Shown: positions 6,271 to 13,232, counted from the stretch's first letter. The stretch is 13,232 nt of DNA from Holosporaceae bacterium UBA3830 (GCA_002393025.1 DGIE01000054.1:1-13232); one strand, 5' to 3'. Made by a program: numbers and translations. The notes: a model not told the origin generated them from the sequence alone.

Positions 6271-6730
6271 TTTTAACGACGTAGCAGAAGCTACATTAAT
6301 TCCGGCAAATACAGTGGTAAAAGCAAGATTAACATTGAAACCCGGAGATTCACCTAATGACCCGTATCTGAAAGTTTCCAGAAACGGCGGAACTTATCTC
6401 GATTGTGAGTTTACGGTCACTGAAGGTGAATATGTTAAGCGTAAAATATTTCACAAAATCGGTATACTCGGCAATGAAACATGGGTGGAAATCTCCAAGC
6501 GGTTTATTAAAAACCTGCTTGAGTCCGCAAATGGTCTGAGCCGTTACGATAAAAGTCCTGATTCTGAGAAGTTCAGAAGACTCGAAAGCTGGGGCGACTT
6601 AGACGGCCTTGATGTTTTGATCAAAATCGGCATCGAAGAAGGTGGAGAATTTCCAGACAAAAACAAGGTGTTGGCAGTCATTACAGCCGAGAATCCTCTC
6701 TACAAACAGATGCTGGAAATTCCTTGGTAA
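6263..6730 (+). CDS. DUF669-like phage protein, probable single-strand-DNA-binding partner
   Basis: A 155-aa protein beginning MFDFNDVAEATLIPANTVVK. It has the DUF669 pattern: an N-terminal beta-rich part (GGTYLDCEFTVTEGEYVKRK), then a helix FIKNLLESANGL (about 82-93), a conserved LDGLDVLIKIGIEEG strand (about 118-132) and a DKNKVLAVIT strand. DUF669 proteins regularly sit beside Sak/RecA-like ATPases in phages and are thought to act as single-strand-binding proteins. GGAG lies eight bases before ATG, and the start overlaps the ATPase gene end. A strong hairpin follows the stop. Confidence 0.75.
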   Translation: MFDFNDVAEATLIPANTVVKARLTLKPGDSPNDPYLKVSRNGGTYLDCEFTVTEGEYVKRKIFHKIGILGNETWVEISKRFIKNLLESANGLSRYDKSPDSEKFRRLESWGDLDGLDVLIKIGIEEGGEFPDKNKVLAVITAENPLYKQMLEIPW

Positions 6731-6738
6731 AAATGCTG

Positions 6739-6761
6739 AAGTGACGGTTCATCCGTCACTT
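6739..6761 (+). repeat. Nine-base-pair hairpin after the DUF669-like gene
   Basis: AAGTGACGG (6739-6747) pairs perfectly with CCGTCACTT (6753-6761), loop TTCAT. It is followed by TTAAATTAAAC, not a T run, so it is a poor intrinsic terminator. It more likely protects or processes mRNA, or partially attenuates read-through into downstream genes. Confidence 0.6.
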
Positions 6762-6792
6762 TAAATTAAACAATTATTTTTAGGAGACAAAA

Positions 6793-6939
6793 ATGGAAAA
6801 TACAAAAATTTCCAAAGCCGGAGCTTTATTTAATTTTTTACTGGATAATTTCGATCCGAACAAAAAACTCGGTGACCTGAATTTTCGAGACATTGTTGAA
6901 ATCATCAAATTTTTGGATGGCGAACAGGACGATGAATAA
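6793..6939 (+). CDS. Small acidic unrecognised protein (48 aa)
   Basis: ATG at 6793 has TAGGAGA six bases upstream, ideal spacing. The 48-aa product starts MENTKISKAGALFNFLLDNF, is helical in appearance, and ends in an acidic tail GEQDDE. There is no cysteine, membrane segment or known motif. Its stop overlaps the next gene's start by eight bases, typical of the tight packing in this operon. Function unknown; the acidic C-terminus hints at a protein-binding or DNA-mimic role, but this is speculation. Confidence 0.65.
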   Translation: MENTKISKAGALFNFLLDNFDPNKKLGDLNFRDIVEIIKFLDGEQDDE

Positions 6940-7912
6940 GATATATACCAATATCGAGCTGAGTCAATGTATTTGTATTTGGCGGGCGGTATTAAATCAA
7001 GCATTATCTGATGCGTTAAATGGAAATAACCTCTCAAAAAAAACGGCTATCAAATGGTTTTTCGGAGACGATAAAGATTTCTATCGTGCTTGTAACTGGG
7101 CACAAATTTCGCCCGGAAAATTACGTTACTTTTTAATTAAAAAACTTGCTGCAGAAGGCCCTGATGTGATCAAAAACTGTCTCTACGAAAAAACTAAAAA
7201 GGGAACATATCCGAGAATCAGTAAGGCTTTCTCATCTATTCCAAGAATTCAAACAACCTCATCGATATCCTTTCTCTATGAAAATTTAGAAATGCGAGCC
7301 AATATCATAGACAATAAACTATGGTTTAACTTGTCTCACCTAAATCATACCTGGAAATTTAGTGCACTATCTGATGTCTTTCTTCAAGACGTTAACACCC
7401 GCATCGATCCTGACCACCTAAAAAGCCAAGCAGCAAAATCAAAAAATCCAAAATCGAAAAAGCTTATACTTTTTACTGATATTACGGGAATTATTCAATT
7501 AGCAAAGTGCTTAGATAACAGCAAATTAGAATCATTTGCAACCTGGGTAAAGAACAAAAAATATAAACAATACTTGTTACCAGCTCAGGATATTTTTAAG
7601 CTCAAATTTCAAAATCATACAATTTTAGCGCGCCTTTACAGAAATAAACTTTTTATACTTTTCAATGATATTCAAAAAATATTCTTGCTGATAACTTCCT
7701 CATACAGAAAAATAGTTCATCAAAATAATAAATATTTTTACTCATACATGAATTCCCCGAAGCGACAATTAGTCATTAGGTCTGATTTGTTACTTCAAAT
7801 AGTAGAATCCAGAAATGTAGCCAAGAAAAAATATCAGGAAATAAAGCCTCAACTAATCCAATGGATTAAAGAACAGCAAAGCAGATTTGAAGAGGAGAAC
7901 AATGAAGAATAA
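6932..7912 (+). CDS. Phage regulator-like protein with tandem Bro-N-like domains (326 aa)
   Basis: The ATG at 6932 overlaps the end of the 48-aa gene; an ATG at 6893 would overlap it more. Three parts are visible. Residues 8-70 (IELSQCICIWRAVLNQALSD ... DFYRACNWAQISPGKLR) resemble a short domain seen in phage and proteobacterial accessory proteins. Residues about 119-209 read as a Bro-N-like unit: NKLWFNLSHLNHTW, then KKLILFTDITGIIQLAK and FATWVKN. Residues about 225-314 look like a second, weaker copy: NKLFILFNDIQKIF, then RQLVIRSDLLLQIVE and IQWIKE. Bro-N domains bind DNA in phage antirepressors. Bro-N assignment is by eye from the strand-helix pattern and is not certain. The gene is A/T-rich relative to the ATPase gene. 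Confidence 0.6.
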   Translation: MNKIYTNIELSQCICIWRAVLNQALSDALNGNNLSKKTAIKWFFGDDKDFYRACNWAQISPGKLRYFLIKKLAAEGPDVIKNCLYEKTKKGTYPRISKAFSSIPRIQTTSSISFLYENLEMRANIIDNKLWFNLSHLNHTWKFSALSDVFLQDVNTRIDPDHLKSQAAKSKNPKSKKLILFTDITGIIQLAKCLDNSKLESFATWVKNKKYKQYLLPAQDIFKLKFQNHTILARLYRNKLFILFNDIQKIFLLITSSYRKIVHQNNKYFYSYMNSPKRQLVIRSDLLLQIVESRNVAKKKYQEIKPQLIQWIKEQQSRFEEENNEE

Positions 7913-8162
7913 AGATAAAATAACCGAAATTTATAATGAATTTTTCAACGCAGCAACAAAGAATCCGTTGATTAATCTTAGCTATGCTTGCGAAGCTCTT
8001 GATTTGAATAAAAACGAAGCCAAGGGAGTAATCAAAGGTTATTTGTTTTCCGTGAGAACTGAAATTTTAACAAATCAAACGGGCTTTAAACTTCTTTATT
8101 TATACACAATCGAAAAGGACAGTTTTATGAACATTGATCAAAATTTAAAAGGAGAGAACTAA
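7902..8162 (+). CDS. Small protein, paralogue 1 of 4 (86 aa)
   Basis: ATG at 7902 with GAGGAG six bases upstream, overlapping the preceding stop by 11 bases. Function unknown. It shares a pattern with three other proteins in this operon: an N-terminal helix KITEIYNEFFNAA, then PLINLSYACEALDL, and a later GFKLLYLY. This is the shortest member; the middle part between the two blocks is reduced and the C-terminal charged helix is missing. The resemblance was found by eye. Confidence 0.7.
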   Translation: MKNKDKITEIYNEFFNAATKNPLINLSYACEALDLNKNEAKGVIKGYLFSVRTEILTNQTGFKLLYLYTIEKDSFMNIDQNLKGEN

Positions 8163-8163
8163 T

Positions 8164-8535
8164 ATGGATACAGATTACGAATACTTACATTACGATGGCA
8201 CAGAGCCAAAAAAAGACATCCAAGAGATTTACGATGCTTTTAATAACGGCACAGAAAAACCTCTGCATTACATCGAAACGCTTTGCTACCACTTAGATTT
8301 GCCGATAGATAATTTAACTATGGCGATTCTCGGCAACCATATATACACGCCTGACTATGACAATAATTTCTTTGAAAACAACCCTTACGGAACAAACGTA
8401 AAATACTACCAAATGACGGACTACGAGGGATTTCAGGAACTTGTCGCATACGCTCAAAAGAGAAGAAAAGTACTTAAAGACTTAGAAGAAGATCTAGTTA
8501 ATCAACTGAAAGGAGAAGCCAATGAAAAGAATTGA
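8164..8535 (+). CDS. Small protein, paralogue 2 of 4 (123 aa)
   Basis: Follows the previous gene with a one-base gap; AAAGGAG lies upstream of ATG. Unknown function. It carries the family blocks: DIQEIYDAFNNG, KPLHYIETLCYHLDLP, and GFQELVAYAQKRRK, followed by a charged helical tail (KVLKDLEEDLVNQLKGE). A Tyr/Asn-rich insert (about 59-83) is unique to this copy. The product is acidic overall. Its end overlaps the next gene by 14 bases. Confidence 0.75.
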   Translation: MDTDYEYLHYDGTEPKKDIQEIYDAFNNGTEKPLHYIETLCYHLDLPIDNLTMAILGNHIYTPDYDNNFFENNPYGTNVKYYQMTDYEGFQELVAYAQKRRKVLKDLEEDLVNQLKGEANEKN

Positions 8536-8860
8536 TAAGTTCAAGACGACCGCTATTTTGAAATCGTATCTAGATGGACTCTGCGAAACCTTACCATTAG
8601 AAGATTTGTGCGAAGAGTTTGATCTTTCGATAAAAGAAGATGGTGATGTAATTTTCGAAATACTAAGCGAATGTTTATGGTTCTCGGACAAACTGCAACA
8701 AAATCCAAATAAATTCGCATGGTACGTTGATCAAGAAGGTTTTTATATACTTAGCGATTATGCGCATGCGAAACAAGAGTGTCTGTCAACTTTTCAGGAT
8801 TTGTATATGAAAGGTTACATAAAATCAAAACAATCAAAAAAGGAGAATAACCATGCATAA
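8522..8860 (+). CDS. Small protein, paralogue 3 of 4 (112 aa)
   Basis: ATG at 8522 with AAAGGAG eight bases upstream, within the end of paralogue 2. Family blocks: KTTAILKSYLDGL, LPLEDLCEEFDLS, then ECLWFSDKLQQNPNKFAWYV and GFYILSDYAHAKQE with a helical tail. ECLWF here and NHVWY in paralogue 4 occupy the same place, which strengthens the relationship. Acidic in the first half, lysine-rich at the end. Function unknown. Confidence 0.75.
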   Translation: MKRIDKFKTTAILKSYLDGLCETLPLEDLCEEFDLSIKEDGDVIFEILSECLWFSDKLQQNPNKFAWYVDQEGFYILSDYAHAKQECLSTFQDLYMKGYIKSKQSKKENNHA

Positions 8861-9125
8861 AAATATCGAAGAAACTTTATTAAATAATATGAAATTACCG
8901 AAGTATCGCAAAACATGGAAAAGAGCTTGTTATTTACTCAACCGTTTGCTGGGATTGCATCATTTATCGAGAAAAAATAGAGATACAATGCAAATATATT
9001 GGGAAATTCTATTTATCCGAATAGCTGGAGAAAAACATCTGGAAAATATTGAAAAACAGGAACAATGTGCACGCTCAGTCGTTTCAAAAATCGTTTTATC
9101 AAGGAGAGAATGCAATGATAATTAA
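8853..9125 (+). CDS. Small basic unrecognised protein (90 aa)
   Basis: ATG at 8853 follows AAAGGAG with good spacing and overlaps the previous stop. The 90-aa product is strongly basic (KLPKYRKTWKRACYLLNRLL, then LSRKNRDTMQ), unlike its acidic neighbours, and looks all-helical. It could bind nucleic acid, but no motif proves this. It does not share the block pattern of the four paralogues. Its end overlaps the nuclease start by 11 bases, so it is probably translated with it. Confidence 0.65.
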   Translation: MHKNIEETLLNNMKLPKYRKTWKRACYLLNRLLGLHHLSRKNRDTMQIYWEILFIRIAGEKHLENIEKQEQCARSVVSKIVLSRRECNDN

Positions 9126-9822
9126 TGAATTCATCGACAGCAAATTACTTGAAAAGTATTTAAGCCAAGAAAAGAGAGACTACCTCGGAGCTTCAGGGCT
9201 GGGCGACGAATGCGCTCGGAGAATCCAATATCAATACATGCACAAGGAGCCAAAAATCAAGGCAACCACAATACGAACTTTCGACATCGGACATTGCCTC
9301 GAAGACCTGGTCGCGCAGTGGCTAATTGATGCCGGATTTGGCTTGCGCACTCGTGATGAAAACGATCAACAGTTCGGGTTTTCAACAGCCAATGGAAAGA
9401 TAAGCGGACACGTTGACGGAATTATTTTTTCGTTTCCCAAAGAATTGGATTGCGCAGCAAAAATGAAGTCTCAAGGTCCTGTTTTGTGGGAAAACAAAAC
9501 TATGAACCATCGAAGCTGGGGCGAGACCGCTAAACACGGAGTATTTGCGACCAAATTTCAATATTACGTCCAGGTACAGTTGTATATGGCGTATTTAGAT
9601 TTGAATACGTGCTTGTTTACAGCACTAAACAAAGATACCTCCGAATTGTATTTCGAAATTATCAAATTCGACGCTGAAACAGCGCAGAAATACTCCGATC
9701 GAGCGGTCGATATATTAAAAGCCATAGAAAACAATGAGTTGCTGCCACGTGTTGCAATGGACCCAAACTTTTTCATCTGCAAGATGTGTGGTTTTTATGA
9801 TGTGTGTTGGAATAACAATTAA
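9115..9822 (+). CDS. Cas4/RecB-like PD-(D/E)XK exonuclease with likely 4Fe-4S cluster (235 aa)
   Basis: Predicted DNA exonuclease for recombination or end processing. Nuclease core: the GHCLEDL motif (59-65, with E63), D101 in GHVDGII, and E126/K128 in LWENKT form the catalytic D-EXK set; the helix FQYYVQVQLYMAY (148-160) carries the motif QxxxQ/Y. C33 (LGDECARR) together with C222, C225 and C231 (CKMCGFYDVC) matches the one-plus-three cysteine arrangement of Cas4 and AddB-type nucleases that hold a 4Fe-4S cluster. No Cas1/Cas2 or CRISPR array is present, so a CRISPR role is unlikely. The start at 9115 has AAGGAG eight bases upstream; the longer frame from 9049 has no good site. It fits with the Sak4-like ATPase and DUF669-like protein of the operon. 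Confidence 0.87.
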   Translation: MIINEFIDSKLLEKYLSQEKRDYLGASGLGDECARRIQYQYMHKEPKIKATTIRTFDIGHCLEDLVAQWLIDAGFGLRTRDENDQQFGFSTANGKISGHVDGIIFSFPKELDCAAKMKSQGPVLWENKTMNHRSWGETAKHGVFATKFQYYVQVQLYMAYLDLNTCLFTALNKDTSELYFEIIKFDAETAQKYSDRAVDILKAIENNELLPRVAMDPNFFICKMCGFYDVCWNNN

Positions 9823-9835
9823 ATGGAGAAATACA

Positions 9836-10165
9836 ATGAATCAAGAAAAGATAGACGATATTTTAGAGGACTTCAAAAGTGCAGCTAACCAACCCATATT
9901 GATAAACCTTTATAACACTACGAAAGTTCTGGGTATAGAAAAATTTTTTGAGCAGGATTTGGATGGCTTATTAAAAATAATACAAAATCATGTTTGGTAT
10001 TGTATAGCGCCAGGTTTTTCTCCACGTTTTATCGATTTAAAAGGTTTTGAATTATTGCATAAGTTCGCCCTTGAATACGAAAAAGCAACAGAAGAATCGC
10101 GTAATTACGAAAAAAAGCTAACTAAGGAATTCTCAAAAAAATATGGAATGAAAATTGGTGAGTGA
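9836..10165 (+). CDS. Small protein, paralogue 4 of 4 (109 aa)
   Basis: ATG at 9836 with GGAG eight bases upstream; longer in-frame starts lie inside the nuclease gene and give an unrelated N-terminus. Family blocks: KIDDILEDFKSAANQPILIN, then a variable centre ending NHVWYC, and GFELLHKFALEYEKA with a charged tail. It is closest by eye to paralogue 1 at the N-terminus and to paralogue 3 in the centre. It is separated from the other three by the basic protein and the nuclease. Its stop overlaps the upstream GTG option of the primase gene. Function unknown. Confidence 0.7.
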   Translation: MNQEKIDDILEDFKSAANQPILINLYNTTKVLGIEKFFEQDLDGLLKIIQNHVWYCIAPGFSPRFIDLKGFELLHKFALEYEKATEESRNYEKKLTKEFSKKYGMKIGE

Positions 10166-10170
10166 AACAG

Positions 10171-12759
10171 ATGGAAGTATTGCTCAAAGCCCTAGACAAA
10201 GCCGGTATACCATATCCCCCGCGGGATGTGGTTGCCGGACGTTACACGCGCTGGGGTAAATCCAAAGAATTTTTTGCAATACAGCTGAGAGACGGAAGCG
10301 GCTATTATTACGGCAACTTCAAGGACGCCAATTTCGGAAAAGTTGTGTTTAACAACAACAATCAAAAACCAAATTGCAGACTAGTTGAAGAAGCCAAGAA
10401 AAAATTAGTTCAAGATCAGCGCAAAATTCAAGAAAGAATAAGCGAGAGCTGCGAAGGTTACTGGAAAAACATGTCTCCGGTCGAAACTCACGAATATTTA
10501 ACCAAAAAACAAGTAAAGAGTTTCGGTCTCAAGCTTTTCATGGACAAACTCGTTATTCCTGCACAAGACATCAACGGTAAGATTTGGTCGTTTCAATACA
10601 TTTCTCCCAACGGAGCAAAACATTTTCGCTCAGGAGGACGCAAGAACGGATGCTTCTACCCTCTGGGCGATTTAAAGAATTCTTCAACAATCTACATTTG
10701 CGAAGGATACGCCACTGCTGCAACAATTAATGCACTAACACTCAATACTCTTAATCTCCGTATAGTTGCGGTGGTGGCGTTTGACGCTGGTAATTTGTTT
10801 GCGGTTACCGAAGCCATAAGGAAGAAATATCCGAAGGTCGAAGTTGTGATTTGCGCGGACAACGATGCATACAGTCCGAAAAACACCGGGCTGATAAAAG
10901 CTCAAAACGCAGCAAAACGTTTCAACGCTAAAGTAGTTTTTCCAGTGTTTAAAGATACTTCTACTAAACCCACAGATTTTAATGACCTGTTTATTTTAGA
11001 AGGAGAAGAGGCGGTAAGGGAGCAACTTCAACCAAACGCTAAAAACGAAAATATCACTTTAGAGAGCAATTTCGATTCCGGTGTAGACGGCTTTCAGGTC
11101 ACCGAAAACGCGTTGAGCTACTACGATGAAAAGAAAAAAACATATATCAAAATCAGCTCGCCAATGAATGTGATCGCTCTAACACGAGAACTTGAAGAAG
11201 AAAATGTTGGCAGACTAGTCGAATTCAAAGACCGCCAGGGCAAGATCAAACAAGTAAAAATATTCGACTCTTGGCTTTCGAAAGACGGATCCAAAATTCA
11301 CGATATTTTATACAAACACGGTTTGGATATCGGCACAGATGGTAGAACTAAGAGAAAGTTAAACGAATATCTGAATTTAGTAAATCCGGAAAAAACTATA
11401 ACCTACACAATGCGTAGCGGTTGGCATGGACGGTCGTTTTTAACCGCAAATAAGGTTTATGGAAAATCCGACGACACCTTGATTCACATTCCAGCAGCCG
11501 AGCCAGCAAAATTATCGAGATCCGCCTCACTTGAAGATTGGAAAGAGAATGTTGCGAAACTTTGTATCAATAACTCACGCCTCATGCTTGCAGTGTCCGC
11601 AGCCTTCGCCAGCATGATTTTAACGCCGTGCGAAGCGGATAACTTCTTCCTGCACTTTTACGGACGCAGTTCCCAGGGAAAAACCACGATGTTAGATGTC
11701 GCTGCTTCGGTATTTGGAGATCACAGTTACACTCGGACGTGGCGCATGACTGACAACGGATTAGAAGGCATCGCAATGGCACATAACGATTTGTGTTTAT
11801 TCTTGGACGAAATCAGCGAGTGCGACTCGTTCAAAATCGGAGCAATGGCTTACATGCTTGTAAACGGCTCAGGAAAGACGAGAGCGAACACATCCGGACT
11901 AGCTCGGAAAGTTATGCGTTGGAGGCTCGGAGGCGTGTCTACGGGTGAAGAACAGCTGTCAGATGTAATCAAAGCCACAGGAAAAACTCCAAAGGCAGGT
12001 CAATTGCTACGTATTCTATCGATACCTGCGCTACCCGAAGGCGGTTACGGGCTATTTGAAGATATTCATGACTTCAAAAATCCAGCAGATTTCGCAATTA
12101 CTCTAAAATCATCAGCTCAAAAATATCACGGCACCGCATTTCCAGCGTTCGTGCGTGCGGCGATAGCGGACTACGACAACATCAAAAATTTCTATAGCCA
12201 AGAGATGGAAATCGCAAAGAGTCGGTTTCTACCGCCCAACGCAACAGGTCAGGACTACAGAGCGTTTAAGTCGTTTGTAACTTGCGGAATTGGAGGCTTA
12301 CTCGCAACCAAGTACGGCATCACAGGTTGGGATAACGTCGACATTATGGAATCAATCATGAAAAACTTCACTTCTTGGCTCGAAAACAAAGGTGGAGTGG
12401 GAAGCCAAGAAGATAAGCAAGCTTTGAAACAAATTCAGATTTTCTTCGAAAAATACGGAGACAGCAGATTTCATTATATACATGACGGTACTCCATGGCC
12501 GGAAAAAATCAATGAGCGAGCAGGATACAGAGCTGATCGATACGGACAATCGATTTTCTACGTTTTCAAAAACTATTTCGAGGAAGTCGTAGCCAGAGGA
12601 TTAGATATCAAGCATGTTAAGAATTTGCTCAGAGATCAGGGAATTCTGGAAACGGATAAAGACCATAAGCGTTTCGATAAAAACGTATGTATAAAAGGGA
12701 AAACCAGGCGCATGTATGTGATTAATCATAAAATTTTTGGAGAAGAAGAAAATGACTAG
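10171..12759 (+). CDS. Toprim primase - DUF927 helicase fusion (phage replication protein)
   Basis: An 862-aa replication protein. The N-terminal region resembles the zinc-free primase-associated part of plasmid and phage replication proteins. A Toprim domain follows: ICEGYATAATI with catalytic E178, VVAFDAGNL, and CADNDAY with D230 and D232. From about 310 on it is DUF927, an SF3/AAA-like helicase: Walker A GRSSQGKTT (498-506), Walker B CLFLDEIS (541-548), and a TRANTSGLARK segment followed by GGVSTGEEQL. Together these would unwind and prime phage DNA. I chose ATG at 10171 because GGTGAG sits eight bases upstream; GTG at 10162, overlapping the previous stop, would add three residues. This is the last sure gene of the operon. 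The C-terminal 120 residues look helix-rich with a basic end. Confidence 0.93.
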   Translation: MEVLLKALDKAGIPYPPRDVVAGRYTRWGKSKEFFAIQLRDGSGYYYGNFKDANFGKVVFNNNNQKPNCRLVEEAKKKLVQDQRKIQERISESCEGYWKNMSPVETHEYLTKKQVKSFGLKLFMDKLVIPAQDINGKIWSFQYISPNGAKHFRSGGRKNGCFYPLGDLKNSSTIYICEGYATAATINALTLNTLNLRIVAVVAFDAGNLFAVTEAIRKKYPKVEVVICADNDAYSPKNTGLIKAQNAAKRFNAKVVFPVFKDTSTKPTDFNDLFILEGEEAVREQLQPNAKNENITLESNFDSGVDGFQVTENALSYYDEKKKTYIKISSPMNVIALTRELEEENVGRLVEFKDRQGKIKQVKIFDSWLSKDGSKIHDILYKHGLDIGTDGRTKRKLNEYLNLVNPEKTITYTMRSGWHGRSFLTANKVYGKSDDTLIHIPAAEPAKLSRSASLEDWKENVAKLCINNSRLMLAVSAAFASMILTPCEADNFFLHFYGRSSQGKTTMLDVAASVFGDHSYTRTWRMTDNGLEGIAMAHNDLCLFLDEISECDSFKIGAMAYMLVNGSGKTRANTSGLARKVMRWRLGGVSTGEEQLSDVIKATGKTPKAGQLLRILSIPALPEGGYGLFEDIHDFKNPADFAITLKSSAQKYHGTAFPAFVRAAIADYDNIKNFYSQEMEIAKSRFLPPNATGQDYRAFKSFVTCGIGGLLATKYGITGWDNVDIMESIMKNFTSWLENKGGVGSQEDKQALKQIQIFFEKYGDSRFHYIHDGTPWPEKINERAGYRADRYGQSIFYVFKNYFEEVVARGLDIKHVKNLLRDQGILETDKDHKRFDKNVCIKGKTRRMYVINHKIFGEEEND

Positions 12760-12801
12760 ACTTTTTATAAATTCTGATTTATTGTCTATATTGGGGGAGT
12801 G

Positions 12802-12813
12802 TAATATATATTA
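12802..12813. repeat. A/T-only palindrome
   Basis: TAATATATATTA is a perfect 12-base palindrome in a stretch made almost only of A and T. It could be an easily melted element of an origin; this is inference. Confidence 0.4.
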
Positions 12814-12918
12814 TATAAATCATAAATGTACATTATTATATCTTGGCTTAGAAAATTCAACCTCAGGTAATCAAAATTTTATATCAAATAAAAAAAATCA
12901 CACTCTTATATTTTGGAG

Positions 12919-12945
12919 GGGGAATAAGGGGAATATGGGGAATAA
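12919..12945. repeat. Three tandem 9-bp iterons
   Basis: GGGGAATA recurs at 12919, 12928 and 12937 with exact 9-base spacing; the ninth base is A, T, A. Purine-rich strand. Such iterons often bind initiator proteins or serve as primase recognition sites. Confidence 0.7.
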
Positions 12946-13017
12946 TGTCTATCAAATACTGAAACTACAACAAAGCAAAATTCCCACTTTTGGCGTTTTC
13001 AATTCCCCTTATTCCCC
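12919..13017. repeat. Large inverted repeat of the iteron (16-bp arms)
   Basis: GGGGAATAAGGGGAAT (12919-12934) is perfectly complementary to ATTCCCCTTATTCCCC (13002-13017), 67 bases apart. The arms could form a cruciform or a long stem in single-stranded DNA or RNA. Confidence 0.75.
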
Positions 13018-13076
13018 TTTTCCATTTTGTATAAACAAATTGCCAACGTTGTTTTTCAAGGATTTTTTGGGTGAGT

Positions 13077-13100
13077 CGTCAGTATTGTGTAATACTGACG
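13077..13100. repeat. Ten-base-pair perfect hairpin
   Basis: CGTCAGTATT (13077-13086) pairs with AATACTGACG (13091-13100), loop GTGT. Six T occur at 13110-13115, nine bases past the stem, which is too far for a good intrinsic terminator. It could still end the early transcript, or be a protein-binding dyad. Confidence 0.65.
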
Positions 13101-13116
13101 GTTGCCTGGTTTTTTG

Positions 13117-13128
13117 CTCAAATTTGAG
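13117..13128. repeat. 12-bp palindrome
   Basis: CTCAAATTTGAG is a perfect palindrome 17 bases after the hairpin, with the typical size of an operator or initiator site. Its function is unknown. Confidence 0.45.
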
Positions 13129-13232
13129 GAAAGTAATTTTGAGACCGTCAATCTCTCGTAATGGTTTCTCAAAAATGCAACTACCGATTATCAAAAAACC
13201 TCCCGGAAAAGTGGTTGCTCTTTTGAGTTTTT

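Larger units (their letters stand above)
12760..13232. other. Gene-poor region, candidate replication origin
   Basis: A 473-base stretch after the primase-helicase gene. A rightward frame from ATG 12752 stays open to the window edge, but its product has almost no Ala, few Asp/Glu, many Cys and little G in first codon positions, so I do not treat it as a gene. The stretch holds an A/T-only dyad, three 9-bp iterons, an inverted copy, a 10-bp hairpin and a 12-bp palindrome. That mix beside a primase-helicase is what a phage or plasmid origin can look like. Confidence 0.45.

Noticed and set aside
9115..9822. CRISPR-associated Cas4
   Set aside because: No Cas1, Cas2 or repeat array is in the window; the phage recombination context explains the nuclease better.
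13009..13194. Leftward 61-codon frame
   Set aside because: No ribosome binding site and unconvincing composition; it lies across the hairpin and palindrome.
12752..13232. Rightward frame open from ATG 12752 to the window edge (160 codons), overlapping the primase-helicase stop
   Set aside because: The absence of stops is notable, but the product has one Ala, about 5% Asp+Glu, many Cys and low first-position G, and it is built across iterons and inverted repeats. More sequence to the right would settle it.

Overview
The window looks like the early/replication half and the start of the packaging half of a tailed double-stranded DNA phage or prophage. The base composition is A/T-rich, and TAA, TAG and TGA all behave as stops. 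Good GGAGG-type ribosome binding sites and heavy gene overlap suggest a bacterial host. I cannot name the host from the sequence. No integrase, repressor, tRNA, CRISPR array or insertion sequence is visible, so I cannot say whether it is integrated.

Layout. Positions 1-4102 are transcribed leftward as one tightly overlapped operon. In order of transcription it holds a RuvC-like Holliday-junction resolvase, two unrecognised proteins (118 and 203 aa), a 51-aa ORF, a ParB-domain/DNA methyltransferase fusion, the small terminase subunit and the start of a GpA-type large terminase that runs off the left edge. Positions 4103-4582 form a divergent control region. It has two rightward sigma70-like promoters that share a TTGATTA/TAATCAA dyad. 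A compact hairpin-rich RNA ending in a clear rho-independent terminator lies between them, and a nine-C homopolymer sits inside a possible leader ORF. Positions 4583-12759 are transcribed rightward: a sigma-like protein fused to a second phage domain, a Sak4/RecA-like AAA ATPase, a DUF669-like protein, a 48-aa ORF, a 326-aa protein with two Bro-N-like repeats, four small proteins that look like diverged paralogues, a small basic protein, a Cas4/RecB-like PD-(D/E)XK nuclease with four likely Fe-S cysteines, and a large Toprim-DUF927 primase-helicase. Positions 12760-13232 hold no convincing gene. They hold three 9-bp iterons, an inverted copy of them, palindromes and an A/T-only dyad, which is a reasonable candidate replication origin.

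How it fits together. The rightward block supplies recombination-dependent replication: the nuclease makes single strands, the Sak4-like ATPase and DUF669-like protein handle them, and the primase-helicase replicates. The resolvase and terminase of the leftward block then resolve branches and package DNA, while the methyltransferase probably marks it. The items most worth a second look are the attenuator-like RNA at 4284-4348, the four-member small-protein family, the tandem Bro-N-like protein, and the origin-like region at the right end.
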